From contig JAIXMP010000004.1 in NCBI GenBank assembly GCA_025677815.1, positions 930,001 through 994,000 on the forward strand: a DNA stretch of 64,000 bases, given 5' to 3'. The notes beneath the pieces are model-generated. The model was not told the DNA's origin. It searched no databases and saw only the letters and a list, made by a program, of their open reading frames with translations. Each line of letters starts with the position of its first letter. Positions within the stretch are counted from its first letter, which is position 1. The position numbers and the translations under genes are program-made. This document shows positions 10,093-21,334 of this stretch, piece by piece. The stretch is from Phascolomyces articulosus. Taxonomy: Eukaryota; Mucoromycota; Mucoromycetes; Mucorales; Lichtheimiaceae.

Positions 10093-11945
10093 TTTGGGAA
10101 TCAGTATGTTGAAACTCCATTCAAGATAATAATATTAATGAAGCCAAAGCAGCCTTGTCATCATCCAAAAATGCAAATGAGTCAAAAAACGGTACTTCAT
10201 TAAAAACAAGATTTATAGAAGACGAAGAACAACTATTAAAAAAGACATTCGACTCATTGGATAAAGATAAGTTCCAGGTATTAAAGGCAACTATTAAGGA
10301 AGCAGCTGAACGCGATGAACAACCCGAATCTGTGAGGAAAAGATTATGAAGCTTGCCTACTTGCAGTGTAATTTCCATCAGTAAGTGTCATAAAAAAATG
10401 ATGACAAACTCATAGCCCCAGTCAATCCTGGATCCTCGATACCAGCGTACTGTTTTTCACGGATCGGTTCGGATCGGATATGAATAAGGATACTGATATT
10501 GGATATCATTCGGATATCGGATCGAATCAAGGATATTTATAAGTAAAAATGATAAAAACACTTATTAGTTCTAATTTCTACCTTAATAGATATTCTGAAA
10601 GAAACATCTGAAAGTAAAATATAAAAAGGAATATACCATGGCAGTATTATATAAAAATATGATGCTGATATACTGATGAAAGACAGAGAGGATAAAGAAC
10701 AGTTCAATTAAAAATGTATATAAAAAGGTTATTTTTATGATGGCAGGTTTTTTGCTCTAAAAAAATTAGAAGAGCAAAAATCATATACGTACCATATCTA
10801 TATTTTCTTGTCACTATTTTTTCCTCTAACAGCATAACATGTCACCAAACATATTTTTCTAAATCAAACATGTTCAGAAGAAGCGGAAACGACGATATTA
10901 TTTAAAAAAAAAAAAACCTAATTCGGCGTCCTCTGTAGGATCATTGTAATGTTCATTTGTAATGGTGCCAATTACCAATCTAAATCAACTATGAGATTCA
11001 TAATGCTGTCATCGGTGATGTCAAGTTAACATATGCAGCCTTTTTAAATAACGTCATGTTCAAGCCATTTCTGTTAAGTAGCAAGTGCTTATTATAGTAT
11101 TATCAAGTATCTCGTTTATATCAGTAGTATAAAAAAAAAGGTGAAAGAGTATTTTTCAAAATAGTATTATCATTTTTATAATATGTTAGGATTGGTACAT
11201 GTTCATTTTCATAAATATAATAATGTTGTTCTAATAATACTATGATAGTAAATTATTATATTACATAAAGTATAATAACTATATGTTATAACAGGTCTAT
11301 TTATTATAAAAAATATTTGTTATATCTTTCGAATGTCATAGATAAAACGGATCGGCTATGGACCATATCCGAATCCAATCCGAGCTTTCGGATACGGATA
11401 CGGATACGGATGATAGATGTACAGATATATGAAAAACAGTATACCAGCGACGATAACTGGAATGATGTGTTTTCACTGGGGAGAATGAAGGAGATCTATG
11501 ATACGTGTCGACCTCTCCTCCCTCCCATGGATGAACTTATTCGAGATCAATTGAAAGAATTGGCGAAACTGGTACGACAAGCTGCTTGTTGCCTGAGTGT
11601 CTTAAAACTTCAAAAGTATTTCTAACGTGGTTGATTTTTTCTCATTTCTTGTAGAAGACCACTGAGGAAGCATACAAGTTTGCCCAACAAATCAGACATG
11701 ATTCCAGAGATCATCCGATCTTGGCGTGGGTCATGATAACGTTGTTGGTGTCATCCTTGTTATTCATTCAAAATGTCGATGTGGATGGCTTCATGAAAAT
11801 GCCCATTTTAATGAAGGATATATGCTATTGCCAATTGCTGAAGAAGTACCGCCACTATTACATGACATTGGGCTTCGGCCCCTGGCGTAATGGTCTTCAC
11901 GCAACCTCCCCACTGCAAAGTTTGGAGGGTCGACTCCTGCGCTGA
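10093..11945 (+). pseudogene. Mucorales repeated-family gene, copy C, split by a transposable element
   Basis: Exon-like blocks: about 10093-10380 (RFIEDEEQLLKKTFDSLDKD, then after a frame break EEKIMKLAYLQCNFH); an exon beginning after the acceptor CATAG near 10417 and interrupted at 10447; its continuation at 11450-11572 (DDNWNDVFSLGRMKEIYD, MDELIRDQLKELAKL); and 11655-11945 (KTTEEAYKFAQQIRHDSRDH). The first intron has the same phase-2 CA|GTAAG donor as copy B. Ignoring the element and one copy of its 8-bp target duplication, the frame runs straight across the insertion site (SWILDTSDDNWNDV). The gene is therefore disrupted by the insertion and also carries an independent frame break near 10325-10345. 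Function unknown. Confidence 0.5.
10448..11441. mobile_element. Non-autonomous hAT-like inverted-repeat element (about 994 bp)
   Basis: The ends are perfect 12-bp terminal inverted repeats: TACTGTTTTTCA at 10448-10459 and TGAAAAACAGTA at 11430-11441. They are flanked by a perfect 8-bp direct repeat, TACCAGCG, at 10440-10447 and 11442-11449. Subterminal regions are packed with GGATCGG/GGATATCGG-type repeats (10460-10545 and, inverted or mixed, 11345-11420). The interior is AT-rich with no transposase frame. An 8-bp target duplication with short inverted ends and subterminal repeats is the hallmark of hAT-superfamily elements, so this is most likely a MITE mobilised in trans. The CA..TG style hAT end is not obvious, so the superfamily label is inference; the element boundaries are direct observation. 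Confidence 0.85.
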
Positions 11946-11949
11946 CAAG

Positions 11950-13190
11950 GTCAAGAGTTTTGATGCTTGTTGTTTGTCTCTTTGGGTGATACTGTCCTTT
12001 TTCCGCGCTGACTCCACTTGATCCCCTATCAAGTTCTCTCCTCTCCGTTACTACTCCTATGGATGCCACAAGGGCGTTAATTCGGAAAATAAATCATAGC
12101 ATCATATATCTAGCTTAGTATTATTCATTAGTTCATTCATCTTGTATAGCATGCTTTCTCTTGTTCCATCATAATCTAAGTACCACAAGTAGCCGGCCAC
12201 TTAGTGCTACAGTATTAAAAATGTTTGATTATTACATGGCATTGATATTACAAGCTACGTTATATCAGTGGTAAGTAGAAACGAACAATTAGATTCTTGA
12301 CATATAGCTGCATTCACTTACCATCTATGAACCGTTCAATATGGCGACCAAATCAACTTGTTGGGAATGGAAGTTCCAAAAGAGTATATTACACAGCTCT
12401 GACGAACAAATGCAATATCATTTCCAAGCAGCAGCGACGATTTTGTAGTACGGATGATCTCATTGATAAAAATTGCTACTGCAGGAAAACAAAAAATGGA
12501 ACGGACGTTGACCTTATATCGTCGTACCGAGATCCCTCTTGAAGCTGCCATCCAAAAGGACCCTATTCTCTCACCCTGTCTTTTTTTTTCTTCATTATCA
12601 TCAGGGCAAGAATCTTCATCATCATTATCCTCATCACCTACAACAACAGCTTCATCTGACAACATAAATAGCATTGCCTCGTCCTCCTCTTCTTACAAAA
12701 AAAAAAAAAAAAAAAAGAAAAAAAATCAAAAGTGAGACCACATCCCTTAAACTTCAGACCTATGATCCATACCATAAACAATATAACCCGAACCTCCCTT
12801 TTGGCATTAACATCCAATTGTGTAATGTAGCTAAAAAGAAATAACATAGCATTCTTTCTTGTATATATAAATATGTCAAAATACAGTATACCATTGTTAT
12901 ATGTCTTATATCGGCATAATCCACATCATATCTTCATGAACCATTATCTTAATTATTATATATATGTAACAGTTTCAGTTGTATTATCTACACATGCTTC
13001 TGCATTATCAATTATAATAGTGTATCTTGTGATACATAGGCATGCATATAATGGGGAAAAAAATCCTTTAGTAGCACACTACAAATGTATCGGCAGATGC
13101 AAAGAAAACCTCCAGAGATACCCGCACATGTTGTAGGGGACACACACATAAGTTTGGTTTAGTAATCACAGAGAGTGGTTTACATAAACA
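11950..13190. other. Intergenic / decayed stretch
   Basis: Scattered open frames (12297-12542, 12454-12735, 12873-13136) lack recognisable motifs or consistent splice joins. A poly-A tract sits at about 12697-12725. The stretch may include further decayed exons of copy C, but nothing can be supported. Confidence 0.35.
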
Positions 13191-13674
13191 CCTTGTACAA
13201 TAGTGTGGTCTTACGTTAAAAAAAGGGCCTACAAAATACCAGAAGCACGTACATCATCTGAAACTATCAAGAAACGTATGAACCGGTTACTAGATATAAA
13301 CAACAACCCAAACTTTCGATTTTGGAAGCTGTATATTTATTCACGTCCAGGCCAGATTCAACTTCCATATTAAACGTACGTTTGGACGGTCCAGACGAGG
13401 CGAGCCAGCAAAAGGTGTGTAGTTCAAAATAACCGAGGTATTAATATTTCAATTTTGGGAGCCATTGCTTGTTGAAGGAGTCGTGAATCTTTCTATCCAA
13501 AAGCCACAAGATGTAGCTGGATCAAAGTTACTAGATGGTGAAGAAAGGGCCGTTGCGAGTATTGGTACACGCGCCGATTATTTTGCACAGTTTCTAGAAA
13601 CTATAATAGACGTTTTAGAAAAAAACAATATGCCTGGAAAGATATTGATAATGGACTACGAAAGTATTCACCAT

Positions 13675-13720
<46 letters not shown>

Positions 13721-13860
13721 GTAAAAGAAGCAGTGGAGGATGGATTGAACATGCGAAAAGTTTTTTTTTTTCCACGATGCATCTTGGAGGAAACCTTTGT
13801 TGTAATGCATGTTTATTATTATTTTTTTGTAATTATTTTATATGTTGTTAAAACTATATA
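13190..13860 (+). pseudogene. Dead Tc1/mariner-IS630-type (DDE_3) transposase
   Basis: Protein fragments in shifting frames follow the order of a Tc1/IS630 transposase: a basic helical part (ETIKKRMNRLLDINN); then, in another frame, IFIHVQARFNFHIKRTFGR and SRRGEPAKGV; then ISILGAIA-like sequence leading to EGVVNLSIQKPQDV; then GTRADYFAQFLETIIDVLE and GKILIMDYESIHHAK. In active members the first block reads FIDE-x-(G/A)-F, supplying the first catalytic Asp; here that position is H/V, so the site is lost. The second Asp (IMD) survives. At least one stop and two frameshifts are present, and a 43-nt poly-A tract replaces the C-terminal part with the third acidic residue. Clearly inactive. Confidence 0.72.
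13677..13719. repeat. Poly-A tract, 43 nt
   Basis: An uninterrupted A run that begins inside the transposase relic straight after its IHHAK segment. It is the longest homopolymer seen in the window. It could be slippage expansion or the tail of a retroposed sequence; no 3' target duplication was recognised. Confidence 0.9.
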
Positions 13861-13869
13861 GCAAAATAA

Positions 13870-14271
13870 ATGATACTAAAGAATCAAGTGTTCCAGAACA
13901 AAATACGTATAATTTCTAAATCAAAAATACATCAAATGCCAAATCAGAATTTTTTAGTGTGCCAAAATATAATTCATTCAACGCCAAAATGAAAAGTGCA
14001 AAGTAAAAAACCACCATCGATCATTCTAATCCCCCCCATAAGCCAAATGGAAATTCGTGTCACGCCAAGTTGAAAAGCAAGGTGCGCCAAACACTTGTAA
14101 TGAAACGGTTTAGGTGATTATGTGGGGTACTAATAAAAATGTAGATCATACATATACACACACATGCACATACAAACTATTTATATCTTTTTTTTAAAAA
14201 AAAATCTATTGACGAATGCATTATCTGTGGAGAAGATGAAACGTCAAAGGAAGGAACAAGAAGTAGTAACG

Positions 14272-14345
<74 letters not shown>

Positions 14346-16744
14346 CTTGGTTATATTAATTATGTTGTTGATGATACGTTAAACCCGTCAATAAAAAGGA
14401 ATTTCACGAAGGTTCTTTACGCATCATCAACTTTTTTTTTAAAAAAAACAACAAACAATAACATCATTTCCTTTTTTTTTAGTTTAAGATATATACCATT
14501 CTCTTTGCTTATCATTCTCTATAAAAAAATTTTGGTCGTCTTTTCATGTTTATATTATATCATCCTTTATGATATAAAAACAGACACACACACATATATA
14601 TATAAGAATAAGATTTCCTGTTGTTAGTCATCCAAAAGCTGAACAATAACAAACTTTGTACTCATCTATGCAACACAAGATTATTACCACTCAATTGGGT
14701 CCGTTTGAGAAAAAGTAATAAAAGGACAATTATTTCATTCACCAAATTCCTGGGACGATCATTCATGAATGATATGAATCAAAAAATGGTTTCTTCGGCC
14801 CGCGTTTTTCCATATCGTCAGCTGTTTGAAAAGGGTGTGATTTTATATATAAATGTAACAATAAACAAAAGGTCATAAGATCAAAAATGACTTGTTCTCC
14901 CAATCGTAAGGTAAAGTTTGTATTTTGTAAGGAGTAAGATCGTCAACGAGCATCACTTATCTATTTCTAATAGTAAAAAGTTATAATACTAAACATTTCT
15001 GTGGAGTATACCTACCCAAATATGATTATGGAGAAATAACATCTTGTTCATAAACTCCTCTTCCTCTCTCTCCCTAATTCTGTTGTAAATGTAGCTAAAC
15101 CACATCTAACAAAGTCACCCCTTTTATTTGGTCATCCTATCCAAACTCCCAAAAAAAAAAAAAAAACATGGCTGCCACGTTATTTTACTTCTTGAATGAT
15201 GTTCGCCACTTTTTTTTTACTCCCAACAAAAAACAACGCAACTTTTTTTTGGCTCCTTAAAAAAACGATTACCTCATAACCAAAAAGACTTCTTTTATCA
15301 TACAATTTTACTAAATTTGAGTTCACCTCTTATTGTTTTTGTTGCATTTAAAGTGTGTAATTTGATTATCAAAAGAGAGAAAGAAAGAGTTACACCATTT
15401 TATAAGTTTAGTGTTACTGTGACACCACAACTCTTTTTTTTGTTACTCTTTTTTTTTTCCTTTTGAGTTGATCCACCGTTGTATTCACAATTCATTTATT
15501 TATTTATTTATTACTATAGTACGAATATGGGTGGGTTGGTTTTGCTATGGTAATAAATTCAAATTTATTATAACCATAGCAACAAGAAAGTCTGTGTGTT
15601 CTTTTTTTTTTTTTTGCTTATTATTTATCATAAACAACAACAAAAAAAGTGGGAAAAATTGTACCCGGAAAAGTACGGAATCCGTGTTGAATTTTTTATG
15701 AATTTAGAATTGTTTTTATTTTTTTGGGGGGATCTTTTTTTGGGGGGAGAGATTTAAAGTCATAAATAGAATGAAAAAGATAGTATAGAATTAAGATGAT
15801 GATGTAAATAAAGAATACAAAGGAGAAGAAAGAGAAAAACTATCTTTATTTCTATATGGATAAAGAAGAAACGATAAAGAAGTTGGAATGACATTGTGAA
15901 TTAAAAAAAAGTGGGGGATCACTTTTTTTTAAACAATGGTAAGGCCCCTGCTTACGATTTTTCAACTGTGTAAAGTAGGTGCCACGTGTGATAATAGGTT
16001 CCTCGCTTTTCCCGTCGGTAAACCAAAAACTTTTCTGTCTACCATTTTTATTCGTAACACAAATGGATGAAAAACTAAATAACTTACGATACTATGTTGT
16101 TGTTTGTTTAAAGATATTTTATTTGATCATAAAGACATGGGTCAAGGGAAGAAGTAATAGTAAGTAATAACAATAATAGTAGTAATAGTAATAGTAGTAA
16201 AGTATTATAAAAAAAGTGGAATGAAATATAATTATATTTTTATATACAAAAAAAAAATCAACCTTTTTTGGTACTACAACCAGAAACCAATCCAAAAAGA
16301 ATTAAACGCCCAGTTCTCTTTTTTTTTTCTTGTTCTTCTTGTTCTTCTCTTTCCCCTTTTCCTTTTTTCTTTTACATTTTACATTTACACACATTTACAT
16401 TCCACTTTTTTTTTCTTTTTTTTTTTTTTCTTTCTTTTATAAACATCCCGAAAAAAAATATATTTTTTTAAATTACCCATTCGATAAAAAAACTAAACAT
16501 TGTCACGACTATTAAAGAAGAAACGAAAAAAAAACGACAAAATAGTGCGATTACGGATCAGCACCCATAAAAAAACATACACCTCTTTTTTCAACGACCA
16601 ACCACCACCACCACCCCAAAAAAAAAAAAAACCAATTCATTTCATTTTCTTTATTTTATCAACATTTTTCAACATTAGTTTTTTTATTCCACCATTGGTT
16701 TTTTTTTTCACACCTCACTTCATTCTCAACATTATATAAAACTT
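13870..16744. other. Upstream region of the phosphodiesterase gene
   Basis: About 2.9 kb without a supportable gene. It contains an (ATT)n microsatellite at 14271-14341, many poly-T and poly-A runs, and pyrimidine-rich stretches close to the PDE start (16319-16440, 16670-16710). A GTGGGAA heptamer, the core of the CSL-family binding site, occurs at 15649-15655. The open frames here are homopolymer artefacts. Confidence 0.5.
14271..14341. repeat. (ATT)n microsatellite, about 23 units
   Basis: A near-perfect run of ATT triplets read directly from the sequence. It translates as poly-isoleucine in one frame and is not coding. Confidence 0.95.
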
Positions 16745-19700
16745 ATGGATCCTTCTCGTTGCTCCGTTGTCGTCTCTTTTCATCCAAAACCACCTCCTTT
16801 TATGATTGAGGATCAACATTATAATAATGATACGATTGAACCTTCTTATACATCTTTATTACAATCCATTTTTGGTCAAGGTAGGTTGTTTTTATGATTA
16901 TTATTATGATTATTTTCTCTTTTTTTCTCTCTCTTTACCGGTTATAGAATGAAAAAAAAAGAAACTAAAGACAATTATTATTATAGTATTTATCCATTCG
17001 AACCCATCCGATGCTTTAGAACGAGTGAAACAAATCCAACATGGGTCTCCTACTGTATTATTAATGGATTTGGATAGAAATACAACATTGTCTAGTACTA
17101 CTTCATCCATGGATCATGAACAACAAGATCCTACAACGATTGATGAAGATGATGATGACACTGTATATACCCCTTCTTGTTCATCTTCTTGTTCTACTGC
17201 TTCTTCTTCTTCTGGTATTACTGATGCACGTATTACTTGGATTAAAAAAAGTTGTCATACCCTTTCAGAAGACGTGCCTGTCATTGGTAAGTTTTAATAT
17301 CCCTTGTTCTTTTTTTTTTTTTACAAAAAAAGAAAAAACTAACATTTTTTTTAATTAATTAGCTTGCTCATCCGATGAAAACACTGCATTTATGCTTGAT
17401 TGTATACATGCTGGAGCTGCTGATTATTTACTTAAACCCTTACGTTTAGATGTCATTAAAACATTGTTCCTGGTGAGTAAAAAAGAGAAGAAAAAAATCA
17501 TGATCCATGAATAGATAAAATGGGGGGGAGAGTAATTCTTGTAGTAGTAATAGTAATAATACTCACCTATAAAAAAAATATAAAATAGAAATTACACCGA
17601 TGTAAACCCGATTCCAAAATGCACGAAAATGATGCACCACCTACTTTTCTCTCATCATCACCTTCTTTACCTGATAATGTATCTACATTATGTCCTGAGG
17701 AAGGTCTTCAACATCGAATCAAAGAAATTTTTACTAAAGATACTCGGTAATTTTTTTTTAAGATTTACTTGGCATGCTCTTTACCTCCCCTGAAAAAAAA
17801 AACAAAAAGTGAATCGATAAATACTAACCTACGAAAAAATAATAATAATAATAAATAGATTTGCACAATCTGTCATGGATATTTATTCCAATCCACCACC
17901 CATGATGGAACATACAAAATATCGGGGATTATCAAGGTAATTTTAAAATAGGTGGCCCGCGCTTTTTTTTTTTTTTTGAGTGAATTGAGTTTGGGGTTGT
18001 GCGTGAAAAAAGAAGAGCGTGTGCACACACATACAACACACACACTTTCACACTTAAAGACTCTCTCTTCTCGCACGTTGAAGATCTCTTTTAAAAGGAT
18101 TATTTTAATGAATTTTTTTAAGGGGGAGAAACAAAATCCATTGTGAATTTTATGATTAATCCCCGTTTTTTCTTTTTTTTGGGGGTGATGAAATAGTGAA
18201 CGTGCCACTTTACTTGAACATAAGGTTTCAAGTTGGGATTTCAATCCATTTGAATTAAATCATGACGATCTGATTCATTGTGCCTATTTGATATTTGAAC
18301 AAGCTTTAGTGTTACCAGAATTAGCCCATTTGAACATTCATCAAGGTACAGTCTTTTTGGTTCTCTTTTCTATTTCTCCCTTTTCCTTCTTCTCCTCCTC
18401 CTCCTCCCCCAAAAGAAGTGAAATATATATATATATATATATATATTATAGTAATAATTAACATTGCGTAACGATATTATTAGACCAGTTGTACGACTTT
18501 ATCACTGAACTTTCAGGTTCCTACCACGATGGAAATCCATATCATAATTTTGCACATGCTGTGGATGTATTGCAATGTTTGTACTACTTTCTTTGTCGCC
18601 TCGGCTTACTGTCATTTCCTAATCATCGAACAAATCACGCGACAACAACGCCACCTACTCCAAGAAATAGACCTCAAGATCTACTTCGTCCAAAAGATAT
18701 TTTCGCTCTTTTAATTGCTGCTTTAGGTCATGATGCTGCTCATCCAGGTGTCAATAACGCGTTTTTGGTATATATTTTTTCTTTTTTCGAATTGAAGTTA
18801 TCTCTCTTATCCAATCCAAATTGTCCACTTGCCATCTCATACTTATATATATATATATAAATATATAGATAAATGCAGGTGCTCCTTTGGCTTTATTATA
18901 TAATGATCGCTCTGTCTTGGAAAGTTTTCATTCAATGACTTTATTTCAAATTATTAAAAAACATGGTCTTGATCAAATGGGTGGTGGTCCTGGTTCAGCG
19001 GATTATTTGGGTAAGTGTCTATCTCTATCTATCTCTCTATCTTTCTTGGCAAATTTTTTTTTACAGAAACCGAACTTGCTCAGGAACTCAGCTTTTTTTT
19101 TTAAAAAAAACGATACTAACTTGAGGAAAATTAGAATTTCGAAAAATCGTAGTCAATAGTATTTTGGCGACCGATATGTCATTAAATACAGATTATGTGG
19201 AACGTATTTTAGAACAAGCCCGTCGACATCCTGATTTACGTGCATTAGATGATTCTACTTGTGAAAAAGAACGATTACTTTTATGTAGTGCTATTATTAA
19301 ATGTGCTGATATCAGTAATGTGGTAAAGTATATCTTTTTTTTTCTTTGTTTCGATTTCGACAACCATCTTTTTTTTTGTTCAAAAATTAACTTGTATGAT
19401 ATATATATAGACACGTCCCTTTTTAAGAGCCATCAAATGGGCCGAATTGCTTGTTGAAGAATCTGTTTCCCAAGGTGATTTAGAACGTGTCATGGGATTA
19501 CCTGTCTTACCTATGAATGATCGTGATAAAATCGTATTAGAAGATTCACAAATTGGATTTATTCGATTTGTTGCATTGGAATTATTTGATAGTGTACGTC
19601 AAGTATTACCTGAAATGTCATTTACGGTCGATTGTATGCGTGATAATTTAAAACGTTGGGAACATCGTAAACAACAACATCATCATCACGATTCTGGTGT

Positions 19701-20199
19701 AGCTAGTTTTATTACGTCCACTTCTTCTACGCATGATGAAACCAGCACACATAATAGCAATCATGATGAACAACAACAACAACAACGATCGACACCTACT
19801 TCATTGATTGGATGTAAACGACGGAGCAATAGTTTAGATTATCATTCTCAAGCAGTAGAAGTGCTTCGAAAACGATTATCTTTGGATACTACTTCTTCAG
19901 CGAAAAGAAATGGAGGACGAAGACGAAGTAGTGCAGGTGATTTTCGTCATAAATTACCTACAGCAATTGCAATGCAAACATTTCATGAAGCATCTCCTCC
20001 TCCTCCTAATAGTTTCCAACCTCTTTCATCACCAACATTACATCATCCTACGAGTACGTTTGTTTCACCTGCCTCATCTCCTTCTCATCAACATCAAGCA
20101 TTGGAGCACCATCATCCTCATCATCACCATCCTCATCGACATCCTTTAGCATCGCATGAAGATGGTAATCCAGTGTATTGTCAATGTAATATCCAATGA
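16745..20199 (+). CDS. RegA-like fusion: degenerate receiver domain + class I cyclic-nucleotide phosphodiesterase
   Basis: Ten exons: 16745-16880, 16987-17286, 17363-17472, 17589-17746, 17859-17936, 18197-18345, 18484-18767, 18869-19010, 19135-19322 and 19411-20199. All phases agree, giving 777 aa. Residues 1-182 resemble a response-regulator receiver: a first strand CSVVVSF, TVLLMDLD with a candidate phospho-Asp (D73), a strand ending VIACSSDEN, and AADYLLKPL with the conserved Lys-Pro (K170). The acidic pair normally following the first strand is missing and a Ser/Thr/Asp-rich loop is inserted after D73. Residues about 240-650 are the PDEase_I domain: YHDGNPYHNFAHAVDV, the metal-binding GHDAAHPGVNN (H393, D394), IIKCADISN and EDSQIGFIRF. 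It should hydrolyse cAMP to AMP and so lower PKA activity. The Gln/His/Ser-rich tail carries two basic RRxS-type PKA sites (KRRSNS, RRRSSAG). The best-known relative is Dictyostelium RegA. Enzyme identity is secure; receiver function is inference. Confidence 0.9.
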
Positions 20200-21334
20200 C
20201 TACACTGACGCGAACTTCCACTCAAAAAAAAAGAAAAGCTTCCACAACAAACATCATCCTTTTTTATTATTATTATTATTGTTTCATTTTATCCAACACC
20301 TACCCCCCATCTTTTTTATTATTGCATCCAACACAAATTAACACATTTGCATATTTTATACACCAAAAAAAGAAAAAAAAACACACCACCCTTTTCTCTT
20401 ATTATTACTACAGTGCAACCTCTTACTCTCTCGGTCGCTTCATACACACACACACACGTATTATATATATAAATATCCCCTCTTCCCAATATACAACAAC
20501 CTCCTCCCCCCTTTTCTTTTCTTCACACTTTTTTTTTTATCTTTTGCATGCATTTCTATAGCACAAACACACACACACACTTAAACCCTCTCTCTCTCAA
20601 AGCATTATCATCTTCTATTTTGTATTATTCAATCCACACAACTTCTTCCCTCCCCTCCCCGTTTTATTATTATTATTATTTTTGGTGTACAAATTTCATA
20701 TTTTATAACATTTTTCATTGTACAAGTAATTTTTTTTTTCTTTTGGTCTAACGGAAGTGTTCACTTGTATGGAAAGTTAGAAAATGTCACTCCCCTCCAA
20801 AAAAAGAAAAAAATGATAATAACAAAACTTTTATATAAATAATCATCCAACCCACCCTTTAGATTTCTTTTTTTTAAAAAAAACTGTCTCCTATTTTTTT
20901 CAGTGTTTGACTTCTTTTTTTTTGGATTGAGAGAAAAAACAAAATATTTTGTAACATTAAAAAGTAAAAAAAAAAAATGGTGTGCAAATTGGATGTAAAA
21001 AAAAAAAAAATACAAAAAAAAAAGCATAAAAAATAATAAAAAAAAAAGGGCGGGAATGGTTTTTTTTGGGGGGAAGGGGAGAGGGGAGAGGATAAGGTTG
21101 AAAAGGCATAATTAACATATATAAAAGAAAAAAAAAGGGTAAAATTTTGGCGGGAAAAATTACAAATGTGTTGCAAAGGAAATAAACAAATAGAAGGTGA
21201 ATAAAAAAAAATAAGGGTAAATAAGGAGTTACAAGGCCACTGAAGAAAGAAAGAAAGCATAATAATAATAATAATAATAATAGTTAAAGAATGTGTTATG
21301 GGTGTGTGTGTGTGTGTTGATTTGAAAAAGTTAT
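20200..21334. other. Convergent intergenic region between PDE and CSL genes
   Basis: It holds the two 3' ends. It is rich in poly-T, (TTA)n and (AC)n tracts on one half and poly-A and (TAA)n on the other. The open frames seen are low-complexity. No gene is supported. Confidence 0.5.

Noticed and set aside
13601..13810. Minus-strand frame with poly-Phe
   Set aside because: Antisense of the poly-A tract in the dead transposase.
14164..14382. Frame with long poly-isoleucine
   Set aside because: Translation of the (ATT)n microsatellite.
20196..20751. Plus-strand frames rich in Tyr/Ser/Phe after the PDE stop
   Set aside because: Low-complexity translation of TTA/CTT tracts in the 3' region; no motif.
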